Source: a virus
IMG/VR virus record: IMGVR_UViG_3300028025_004617
Location: 39,959 to 103,958 of that record
Direction: 5' to 3' (one strand)
DNA length: 64,000 nucleotides
Position 1 is the stretch's first letter. Each line of letters begins with the position of its first letter. Positions 1-8,176 of the stretch are shown here, piece by piece. A program made the position numbers and the translations under genes. The notes below the pieces were generated by a model. It had not been told where the DNA came from. It ran no database searches and saw only the letters and a program-made list of their open reading frames with translations.

Positions 1-1165
1 CTACTTTTGGTGGGTAATTAAAATATCCTTGTCCATTTCTATAAATTGTGGTTACATAAACTTCTGTTGGTGTGTATCCTAAATTATTTGTTAAACCTGT
101 TAATATAAAAGGTTCTTTGAAATCAAATAAAACGGATTCCATCCTATTTCTCTCAACCAAAACATCGTTTTCTCCTGAAAAATTTTCAAAAATTAATTTC
201 TTTTCATCTTCCCATATTGGTGTTTCAAATCCAACCTTATCTAAAATATATGAATTGGCATCTGTTAGTGTTTTATGTTTATGTACGTAATATGTTGATG
301 TTGAACCATTTATGTTATTTCTGTCTAATACTCTTTTTCCCACCATAACATTTGAAAAAGTGGTACCTGATTTTAATTGATTTTTTAAAATATTAATTAC
401 ATAATTTTGTGAATTATGAAATTCATTTCCTACGGTATTAATATAAAATGTTCTACCTGTCACCGTACCCGTTAAAGTGGTTCCTGATAGTGTAACATAT
501 TCACCCGCTTTCATTCCGTGTTCAACAGGACTTGTCAATTCATACATTGTGCCCCCACTATATGAAACCCTAAATGGAATTCCATCACCCGCTTTAAAAT
601 GAACAATATTTGTTCCTTCTGTTTTTGTTGCGCCCGATAATGTATATGTCATCGTGTAACCAGAATCACTACCATAAACATAACTTAAATATACATTCCA
701 ATTTTGGTATGGTGCGGTAATTGGTGTTATAATTGTATGTCCCGTTGGTCCTATTAATTTTAAAGGTGCTTGTGTGTACCCACTTAATGTTGTACCTGTT
801 TGTGGTTCATTATATTCTCTAACAACATCTCTTCTTAATAATGCAAATTCATCATAAGGTAAAAATCCTGTATAGTCAGTTGTCGTTCCATTACCAACCA
901 AGTATAATCTGTCCTTTAAATAAGGATATTCCGTATTACCACTATACATGTTACGGAAAACCATTTTCATTTTACCAAAAATTTTATATTTGTTACTTTC
1001 GTTTCTTTCCTTATCGTATAATTTATCAATATCTAAAATTATATCTCTATCACCGATTCTCATTAATGATTCCGTTGTTTCAAGATTTAATCTTAAATCT
1101 AATTCTTCTGTATCCGCCTTTTTGAATCTCTTACTTGGTAAGAGTATTTTTTTATTCTCTTCCAT
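1..1165 (-). CDS. Virion (baseplate-region) protein, C-terminus beyond window
   Basis: The gene starts at an ATG at 1165 and stays open for 388 codons to the left edge, so its C-terminus is not visible. It begins MEENKKILLPSKRFKKADTE. The rest is rich in Thr, Gly, Tyr and Asn with short beta-type stretches, as in phage tail and baseplate proteins. I do not recognise the family. Its ATG shares one base with the stop of the 1526-aa gene (TAATG), so the two are translationally coupled at the end of the gp25-gp6 operon. A structural, baseplate-attached role is inferred from this position only. Confidence 0.75.
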   Translation of the reverse strand, partial: MEENKKILLPSKRFKKADTEELDLRLNLETTESLMRIGDRDIILDIDKLYDKERNESNKYKIFGKMKMVFRNMYSGNTEYPYLKDRLYLVGNGTTTDYTGFLPYDEFALLRRDVVREYNEPQTGTTLSGYTQAPLKLIGPTGHTIITPITAPYQNWNVYLSYVYGSDSGYTMTYTLSGATKTEGTNIVHFKAGDGIPFRVSYSGGTMYELTSPVEHGMKAGEYVTLSGTTLTGTVTGRTFYINTVGNEFHNSQNYVINILKNQLKSGTTFSNVMVGKRVLDRNNINGSTSTYYVHKHKTLTDANSYILDKVGFETPIWEDEKKLIFENFSGENDVLVERNRMESVLFDFKEPFILTGLTNNLGYTPTEVYVTTIYRNGQGYFNYPPKV

Positions 1166-4100
1166 TATTCAGCTGATGGGAAGGCTCCTTTTGGCCCATA
1201 ATATTTTATTAATGCATCTAATGATGTCTTATCGGGTCTTAATCCAAAGTAAAACAAGAATGGTGTTGATAGTACTTGTTTATTTCCACCATAATTTGTT
1301 TGTGTTTGGAATAGAAAACTTTCTCTATAATCTTTAACGTACTTATCCGGTTGTTCAACCCACGCCTGATTTACAACAACATATGTTGTACCACTAGCAG
1401 GGTCTTTAACCCATAACGATGTGTTACTTGTAAATCCTGATTGTACATGTAACCAAATATCTCCTTCAACAAATCCAACCGCCGATGTTGTTCCTGTTGG
1501 TGGTGCAGATAAACTAATATTTTCAAATCTTTCCAACATATCTGTTGTGTTACCCGTAAATGAATATTGTGGGTGAGTTATTGTCATTGGTTTTAATAGA
1601 TACTCTTCTTCACCATCTCCCATCAAATAATTTGTTGCGGTTGCAGTAGTACCACTTATTGAAAATAATCTCTGTAATTTCATAGATGCGATTGATGACC
1701 TATCCCATTGTTGGTCATCTTCAACTCCACCACTATAACCACCAAATCCAGTTCCTTTTTTATCCCACAAAAAAAATGGTACTTTTTGTGAATAATCTCC
1801 TAATCTAAAATTTAAACATTGTCTAATAAAGGAACCATTAGCGTCTAATTTTAAGTCAATTGGTGTCGGTCCAAAATTACTTCCACTTTTAAAATAGGTA
1901 GAAAAGTAAGGGTCTTCCGGATCCATTAATTCACCATTATAGATAAAATAATGTGGACTATCTAAATCAAACCCTTCAATACCTGCCTCACAATTTATCG
2001 ACATTAATTGTATGATGTCACCATCAAATGCGCCAACATTATTACCCAATCCATTTCCACTAAAGAAATCACCAACATCGAATTTACCTCCATTTATATC
2101 CAATCTATAGTTTATTGCATATTCCACAATATTTGCCGGATCTTGATATGAAGTTGTATTAACATCTCTAATTACAGAACACGTCGGATCAATTCTTGGG
2201 TCTTGACAAATCTCATATAAAAATTCATCTCTTACTCCAACATCATAAAAAGTTGTTGGGTGTAGGATTTCTCTATGTGATGGTTTATTTAAATTTGGTC
2301 TTTGTCCAATAAATCCACTTGTTGGGTTGTATGGTGTTGCTCTATAATAAAATTGTTGGTCGAGTATATTATAAAAAACCAGCTCTCTTGGATATTTTGA
2401 ACCTCTTTGATTTAAGTCTAAAACATTTACGTCGTCCCATTTTATTCTCTTATCAAATTTAAAAAAGTATAGTACTCCGTTTAACCAGTTATCAATGAAT
2501 GAATAGTTTGTTACTCCACCACAAAAGAAAACACCAACTCTTTTTCTTCGATACCATTCTTTTATTACTGATTGATTTTTAGATGTTCCATCAATAACAG
2601 GAACAATAGTAACAACACCATCTCTAATTTCAGTTAAACCTGATTTTGTTTTTTTAGAATATGAGTTATCTCCACCTTCCAAATCTGCAATTTTTGGTAA
2701 CCTTCTTGTGGATGTTGTTCCCGCAATTGTAGCAACTAATGTATAATTCGCACCGGGACTTGTTGATGATTCGACATATGCTGTACCCGTATAATATGGT
2801 TTACCTAATAAGTGAAATGAGTTAGTTGTTCCACCATAATCATATGATGTTCGTTTTGATGCTTGATACCATCTTGGGCCATTTGGATTACCGGCATTTG
2901 ATACATCTGTTGCGGTACCATAACTTCCAGATGATGACCATAGATATGTCAACACATTTGTTTCATCATAAAATTTATCATATTTTGCACACCCTTGTTC
3001 AATTACTAATTGACCTAATGTTCCGGTTGTTTTTACACTTCCCTTATCGTAAAGTCTAACAACGGCATATAAGTCCTTTATTCTATCGATACCTCCATTA
3101 GAATAATCAACTCCCGCATATGTTGACCAATATGAATATGACATTTTAATTGCTGGAACATTTGTGTATGTTGTTGCACCACCTGTATTATATTCTCTAT
3201 ATGTGCTTGGTGTAAATGACGCAACTCTTTCATATACCTCCACTTGAGTAAATCCACCACCACAATCTATTAATTGTAATGTTGCATATCCACTAGTGGT
3301 TGAACCACTTGGTATTGTTATCGTTTGTGTTCTAAACGTATAGTTACATGGATTTCTAATTAAAAGTTCAACATCTATATTTTCAGTTGCATTTATTGGT
3401 CCTCCCGCCAAATCAACATATTCAGCATAAACACTTTGATTTGGTATAACTGTTATTTTTATTGAATTACCAGTATTTGTTGGTGTTGTTACTGTTACTA
3501 ATTGGAAATATGCATTTAATTGTGTATCAACAAATGAGGAATTAAACTCCACACGCATCTCATTAAATATATCTGTTGCCGGGTCCGTACCAACTAATGG
3601 ATATATACCCCCAATAAATCTTCTTTCCGATGTCGCATTTGGATTAGTGTATGTGTGTAATAATGTAATTTGACTTTCAGTTATTCCAGTTGCGGATGTT
3701 TCTTTTGCCGATTCTCCACTAAACACATCGGGTAAAAATGTCGTACCCGTTGTTGTACTTGTATTTAAATAATTCGGTGTTTGTCCAGAAAGATATACTA
3801 AATAAATAAAACCATCGTATGGTACAACTTTAGTTTTAATTTCAGCACTTCTATAATATAAATTAAGATCACTTAAACCGGCGGTTTGTGTTGCACTATC
3901 AACATCGGTTGTACATTCTTCACAATCCGGATAAGTTGTTAATGGTAAAATTGTTTGACCACCCTCCATTACTCTCATTGCAAACTCCCTTAGTCCGACA
4001 CCAATATTCATTAAATAATGACCACCTAAAAAATTAAATCTCATTGCAGCACCACCCACACTCCACATAACTCTACCTATGGTTTCAAAAACAAATATTT

Positions 4101-5745
4101 GTACAATTGTAAAAATATATTGTACAAATAGTAAAACTTCAGATAATACTAATCCAAATTTTATTCTATTTCTAAAAGCAAAATTGGTTGGGAAATAATT
4201 TGCCTTACTTGTACAATCATCTTCTGTATTTGGTCTAATTTCTTTTAAACCTAAAAACGCATCTCTTCTTGAAAGTCCTAAAAACGATTCTCCCGCAGAT
4301 ACTTCGTAATGTGAACCTTGGAAGGATGAAACAGTATAAACCTTACCAAAAATAAATTTATAAAAAACATCTTGTGGTACACCTAAATCACAACCAGTAC
4401 ACGTACCCAACATAAATGATTTTTTGTCATTTTGATATGTTGTTGACATTTGTGATAATGTAACACCAGATGGTGGAACAATATTTAAATAATCTTCAAA
4501 TACATCTGAAAATTGATATGTTGTTAATAAATCTTCACGATACTCACCCAAATCGGCCTGACCATATATGTTTGAATTATATTCTCTAATTTGTGGTACT
4601 AAATAATTTGCGGTTCCTGTTTTTTCATTGTTACCATCAAGTGAAAATTTAAATCTTGCAATTGTGGTTGTTGGTATACCTTTGTTTGTGTCGTTGGTAA
4701 TTTCTTGTTCACCAAATTCGTTTGTAAAAACGTATTCCAAATTCATTGGTAGTACTACCATCGCAGAACCATCTTCATCAATAGTTTCTGATGGATTAAA
4801 ATATTCTAATTGGGGGTATAATGTTGTTCCATCTGAACCATAAACTTTTTTACCTGTGTATCTAACCGCTGAAATTTTACCTTCGGTTGTTTGTAAATTA
4901 CACTTGTAACCAGTATTTCTTCTGATGACTCCGTTTCTTTTTACTGCGTCCCCATTATCATCTGTAATTGTTGACGTTAGAATTAATGATATTGGTTCAA
5001 TCCTAATACCACTTTGTGATATATCATAATCCGCTCTTGTTATACCAATTTCACATAAGTCAAGATTACCCCAAAACGGGAAAACTTCGATAGTCCTATC
5101 GTATTTGATAATTTGTGGTAATCCGTCAATATCTGAACTTGATTTAAACTCATAATATCTTTCAAACTTCTCAATACCTTCACCTCTTTTAATAAAGTCA
5201 TATGGTCTTAATGAGAAACAACCAATATCAGATAAATCTAAATCGACATGTAATATTTGTTTACCAACCGGTACACCCCAAATCATGAAATCACCCGATT
5301 CGTTAGTCTTAACGGTATATCTATAATAATTTTCGTATACTTCTAATACTTCCTCTCTTGTTAAAATATCTGATTGGTCGGGAAAGGTTCCTGTTGGTTT
5401 GTGTCCACCATGTTGTTTTCTTGCAGGTAATAGATTATATCTATAATTGTCATCATTTTTATCTGAAACTTCGGTGTAAGGATATAATGCAGAAATTACA
5501 GGGTCGGTTGAATCTGTTTCGGTTTGGGGTACGAATATGGATACTCTAACATTAGGTATACCAAATCCGTCATTTGCAGTAATTCTACCACAAACAACCC
5601 CATAATCCGCACAAAGTGATGTATAAACATCGGTTTGTGAGAATTTTAAGGATAAAATTTCTAGTTGGTCATAGTCTTGTTTTAATTCGACTGTAACCTT
5701 CTGTTCTTTACCGATATTTGTTGAAATTCTATGTTTTTGCATCAT
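1165..5745 (-). CDS. Large baseplate-region structural protein (1526 aa)
   Basis: Not recognised as a named family. Residues about 60-80 (YGVVCGRITANDGFGIPNVR) look like a carboxypeptidase-regulatory or CNA-B-like beta sandwich that opens the protein. Near residues 447 and 607 are two CxxC pairs (CTGC, CEEC), possible metal or disulfide sites. Between about 530 and 590 lies a strongly hydrophobic stretch (LVLSEVLLFVQYIFTIVQIF), unusual for a soluble virion protein. The C-terminal half is Thr/Gly/Tyr-rich and fibre-like. It follows gp25 and gp6, so a baseplate or tail-tip role is likely. The start is the first of two Met codons, 5 nt after the element CTATTTATTA; the second Met (5742) is equally possible. 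Confidence 0.8.
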   Translation of the reverse strand: MMQKHRISTNIGKEQKVTVELKQDYDQLEILSLKFSQTDVYTSLCADYGVVCGRITANDGFGIPNVRVSIFVPQTETDSTDPVISALYPYTEVSDKNDDNYRYNLLPARKQHGGHKPTGTFPDQSDILTREEVLEVYENYYRYTVKTNESGDFMIWGVPVGKQILHVDLDLSDIGCFSLRPYDFIKRGEGIEKFERYYEFKSSSDIDGLPQIIKYDRTIEVFPFWGNLDLCEIGITRADYDISQSGIRIEPISLILTSTITDDNGDAVKRNGVIRRNTGYKCNLQTTEGKISAVRYTGKKVYGSDGTTLYPQLEYFNPSETIDEDGSAMVVLPMNLEYVFTNEFGEQEITNDTNKGIPTTTIARFKFSLDGNNEKTGTANYLVPQIREYNSNIYGQADLGEYREDLLTTYQFSDVFEDYLNIVPPSGVTLSQMSTTYQNDKKSFMLGTCTGCDLGVPQDVFYKFIFGKVYTVSSFQGSHYEVSAGESFLGLSRRDAFLGLKEIRPNTEDDCTSKANYFPTNFAFRNRIKFGLVLSEVLLFVQYIFTIVQIFVFETIGRVMWSVGGAAMRFNFLGGHYLMNIGVGLREFAMRVMEGGQTILPLTTYPDCEECTTDVDSATQTAGLSDLNLYYRSAEIKTKVVPYDGFIYLVYLSGQTPNYLNTSTTTGTTFLPDVFSGESAKETSATGITESQITLLHTYTNPNATSERRFIGGIYPLVGTDPATDIFNEMRVEFNSSFVDTQLNAYFQLVTVTTPTNTGNSIKITVIPNQSVYAEYVDLAGGPINATENIDVELLIRNPCNYTFRTQTITIPSGSTTSGYATLQLIDCGGGFTQVEVYERVASFTPSTYREYNTGGATTYTNVPAIKMSYSYWSTYAGVDYSNGGIDRIKDLYAVVRLYDKGSVKTTGTLGQLVIEQGCAKYDKFYDETNVLTYLWSSSGSYGTATDVSNAGNPNGPRWYQASKRTSYDYGGTTNSFHLLGKPYYTGTAYVESSTSPGANYTLVATIAGTTSTRRLPKIADLEGGDNSYSKKTKSGLTEIRDGVVTIVPVIDGTSKNQSVIKEWYRRKRVGVFFCGGVTNYSFIDNWLNGVLYFFKFDKRIKWDDVNVLDLNQRGSKYPRELVFYNILDQQFYYRATPYNPTSGFIGQRPNLNKPSHREILHPTTFYDVGVRDEFLYEICQDPRIDPTCSVIRDVNTTSYQDPANIVEYAINYRLDINGGKFDVGDFFSGNGLGNNVGAFDGDIIQLMSINCEAGIEGFDLDSPHYFIYNGELMDPEDPYFSTYFKSGSNFGPTPIDLKLDANGSFIRQCLNFRLGDYSQKVPFFLWDKKGTGFGGYSGGVEDDQQWDRSSIASMKLQRLFSISGTTATATNYLMGDGEEEYLLKPMTITHPQYSFTGNTTDMLERFENISLSAPPTGTTSAVGFVEGDIWLHVQSGFTSNTSLWVKDPASGTTYVVVNQAWVEQPDKYVKDYRESFLFQTQTNYGGNKQVLSTPFLFYFGLRPDKTSLDALIKYYGPKGAFPSAE

Positions 5746-5750
5746 TCTCT

Positions 5751-5760
5751 TAATAAATAG
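5751..5760 (-). promoter_or_regulatory. Putative late promoter element CTATTTATTA
   Basis: On the coding (minus) strand the 10-mer CTATTTATTA lies 5 nt before the ATG of the 1526-aa gene. It is one of about sixteen near-identical elements at operon heads in this window. A promoter role is inferred from recurrence and position. Confidence 0.55.
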
Positions 5761-5799
5761 AAAGCATGTGATTTTCTACTATTATAACGAAAAAACATT

Positions 5800-7632
5800 T
5801 TAGTATGTAGTCGTTCCTATAGGTTTAGTTCTTACCCTTATATCACTATTTGGGAATCTAATTTGGAATATTTGATTTGACTGCATGAATACCGTCATAT
5901 CAATTTGTTGTATCTCTTTAGTTGTGCTATCTTTATATGATTGTGATACTTCAGATGATGAATAATTACCCCCTATTTTATTGAATACTTTTATTTCCAC
6001 GACGTTAACTACACCCGCGATTGCTCCGATTTCTCTCATTAGGTCACCTATAAACAATGGGTCACCCATTTTACGTTTATCGATTGCGAAAAATAATGTA
6101 GATGTTTGGATTACTTGCTTGATTACATCAGTTGGGTTTTCGTTTTTATCAATCATTAGGTCAACATCCAATCCTAAATCAATAACTTGACCATTTGCAA
6201 TTTCAATATAGTCGTTAATCATTCTATATTCCGAAAGATAACTTAATATGTTGTTTTTTAATGTGTTAGATATTACATCGGTTAGATTACCTTGGTCATC
6301 ATATGATAATAATTTTACTCTAACCTTATTATCTTCCTCCATTACGTTAACTTTAGCTGGTGCTCCGTATGTAGATGGCATTGTCTCAATTAATGACTTA
6401 TAATCATTTAATGTTACCGCTCTATTTTGTGCCGCGAAATTATAAGAAATCATGTTTCTAATTTCTTCGATTGTAGGTTGGTCTGCTCCTCCCACAGCTG
6501 CGGTTACGTTGTTAACCCTTAAAGATAATTCAACTTGTGAGTTAATTGCGTTATTAGGACCATTTATGTTAAATTCAATATTATCTATACTCGTAATGAT
6601 ATTAACCCCTAAATTCGAATCTTTACCCCCACCAATACGATATTTCACAAACAATGTCGTGTTTGCTTTAGGTATTGACCCCAATGACATGTTGTTTAAA
6701 TAACTAGCCAAATTAACTTTCAATTGACCTGTCATGTAATTGTCTAAATTCTCTAATGGGTCAACCGATCCACTACCAAAGGTTAATGAAAAATAACTTT
6801 CAGGGGTATATTCTGTGTAGAATTTATTATTAACTGGTAGGTAGGTACCCGCCTTAAAATTATCTTTATCAGATACTGCAGTCGGGTCTTCTATGAATAC
6901 TTTGTCTTGTATTAGTGATTTAACTTCATACCATTTATTTGTAGACGCATTAAATTCAGAAGATGTTGGATTGGTTCCGAAAGATGTTCCTTCTTTGTGT
7001 ATAACCCCTACTACACCTAAAACATTTTGTTCAGGTAGGAAAAGTTTTAAGAAAGGTTTTTGGTCTAACTCACTTATTACTCTTCTATATATTCTTGTTA
7101 CTCCGTTAACTACGGGTTCTCTCTTTGTAATTGTGTAAGAAACTAACGTATTATTACCATCAAAGTTAGGTATCTTTAATCTGTTTGGTTCTCCCTTATC
7201 ATTAAACGGACTTGAAAAATCAATATCGTTAATTGTTTCAAATATTTGTCCTCCACCTGAAACTTGTGCACCGATTCTTAGTATTCCCAAATATCTTTCA
7301 TCTTCTTTATCACCACGAACAGGTACGTTTATTGAGAAATCACACAACGCAACTGATGGTCTTGTTCCAGGAATTTTTATACCATATGTTTTTGCAATGT
7401 GAAAAAGAGATTGTCTTTGTTGTGCAAAGTCCAACATTGTTTCTTGCCAAACCCTATCAATGTGAAAGTGTAAGTTATCTGCAACTGCAGCATTTAAATC
7501 TAATAAAACTGAGAATATGGATGCATCATTGGTGTTTTTAACCAAATCAGGATAATATTCTCTTGTTAGATTTACTAATTCTTGTCTTAGTCCTGCAAAA
7601 TCTCTAGTTGCGTATGATATTTTCTTAGCCAT
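5800..7632 (-). CDS. 6: Baseplate wedge subunit gp6 (Baseplate J-like)
   Basis: At 610 aa it is close to T4 gp6 in length. The N-terminus (ATRDFAGLRQELVNLTREYY, then DASIFSVLLDLNAAVADNLH) is typical of T4-type gp6 and Mu gpJ-like wedge proteins. The middle holds the usual AVTLNDYKSLIETMPSTYG segment of the Baseplate_J core. In T4, gp6 forms the wedge ring that joins to gp25 and gp53 and holds the baseplate together before sheath contraction. The gene starts one base after the stop of gp25 and precedes the 1526-aa structural gene. The gp25-gp6 order is the standard T4-like one. Confidence in the family is high. Confidence 0.9.
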   Translation of the reverse strand: MAKKISYATRDFAGLRQELVNLTREYYPDLVKNTNDASIFSVLLDLNAAVADNLHFHIDRVWQETMLDFAQQRQSLFHIAKTYGIKIPGTRPSVALCDFSINVPVRGDKEDERYLGILRIGAQVSGGGQIFETINDIDFSSPFNDKGEPNRLKIPNFDGNNTLVSYTITKREPVVNGVTRIYRRVISELDQKPFLKLFLPEQNVLGVVGVIHKEGTSFGTNPTSSEFNASTNKWYEVKSLIQDKVFIEDPTAVSDKDNFKAGTYLPVNNKFYTEYTPESYFSLTFGSGSVDPLENLDNYMTGQLKVNLASYLNNMSLGSIPKANTTLFVKYRIGGGKDSNLGVNIITSIDNIEFNINGPNNAINSQVELSLRVNNVTAAVGGADQPTIEEIRNMISYNFAAQNRAVTLNDYKSLIETMPSTYGAPAKVNVMEEDNKVRVKLLSYDDQGNLTDVISNTLKNNILSYLSEYRMINDYIEIANGQVIDLGLDVDLMIDKNENPTDVIKQVIQTSTLFFAIDKRKMGDPLFIGDLMREIGAIAGVVNVVEIKVFNKIGGNYSSSEVSQSYKDSTTKEIQQIDMTVFMQSNQIFQIRFPNSDIRVRTKPIGTTTY

Positions 7633-7633
7633 T

Positions 7634-8086
7634 TTAAATGTTTAGTATTATAAAGTCCGAAGATGAAAATGCTCCGTTATTAACTGTATATTCAATTTTC
7701 ACTACTGCGGTGTGTGGTTTAGTTGTGTTGTCGGAAACCCTAAATAATCTCTCATCTTCATCTTGATTAAATGTTCTAACAGTATCAGGGTCATCTTCTG
7801 CAGACATAACATCTAAATTTGTTATATCTAAATTTGGAATGTATTTTTTAACCGATTCTCTTATTTCATCCTCAATTAAATCAAACGTAACGGTATCGTT
7901 TTGGTCAAAGATATATTGGTATAATCTTGAACCAAAATCGGGTAAAAAGTAACGACTACCTCTTTTTGTCAATAAAAGATGTATAAGATTCGCTCGTACT
8001 TCTCTTTCAGGTGTTGTTGTTAATTTAACATAATCACCCTTTAAACTATCTCTAAATGGGAAATCAATTCCATATGTTGTCGCCAT
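7634..8086 (-). CDS. 25: Baseplate wedge subunit gp25
   Basis: This 150-aa protein has the gp25/GPW fold signature: GIDFPFRDSLKGDYVKLTT, then EVRANLIHLLLTKRGSRYFL, PDFGSRLYQYIFDQND and an EDEIRESVKKYIP helix. The EPR-like core (here EREVRANL) is the conserved helix that gp25 uses to bind gp6 in the inner wedge and to prime sheath polymerisation. It heads the gp25-gp6-1526 aa operon. The element TATATTTAT ends 4 nt before its ATG, and the nrdA terminator is just upstream. Despite the historical 'lysozyme' label of this family, no lytic active site is visible. Confidence 0.92.
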   Translation of the reverse strand: MATTYGIDFPFRDSLKGDYVKLTTTPEREVRANLIHLLLTKRGSRYFLPDFGSRLYQYIFDQNDTVTFDLIEDEIRESVKKYIPNLDITNLDVMSAEDDPDTVRTFNQDEDERLFRVSDNTTKPHTAVVKIEYTVNNGAFSSSDFIILNI

Positions 8087-8089
8087 GAA

Positions 8090-8099
8090 TATAAATATA
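8090..8099 (-). promoter_or_regulatory. Putative late promoter element TATATTTAT
   Basis: The coding strand reads TTATATTTATATTC directly before the gp25 ATG. It matches the recurrent (C/A/G)TATTTAT(A/T)(A/T) element and sits between the nrdA terminator and gp25, where a promoter is needed. Confidence 0.5.
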
Positions 8100-8126
8100 A
8101 ACTAATCCAAAATGGTAATAAATAAA

Positions 8127-8148
8127 AAATCCAACCTAAGTTGGATTT
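8127..8148 (-). terminator. Rho-independent terminator after nrdA
   Basis: A 9-bp stem (AAATCCAAC / GTTGGATTT) with loop CTTA (coding strand: TTAG) is followed on the minus strand by six T residues (8124-8129). It lies 29 nt past the nrdA stop and ends the replication/nucleotide operon. Confidence 0.8.
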
Positions 8149-8176
8149 AATATTGTTTTGACATTAAAAGGTCATT

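Noticed and set aside
948-1337. 129-aa plus-strand frame
   Set aside because: Antisense to two coupled minus-strand genes; Leu/Ser/Phe-rich shadow.
3078-3263. Second minus-strand frame within the 1526-aa gene
   Set aside because: Fully inside the long gene with unlikely composition; a shadow frame.
7634-8086. Lysozyme function for gp25
   Set aside because: The historical family name suggests it, but no catalytic Glu/Asp context is visible and gp25 is structural in contractile tails.
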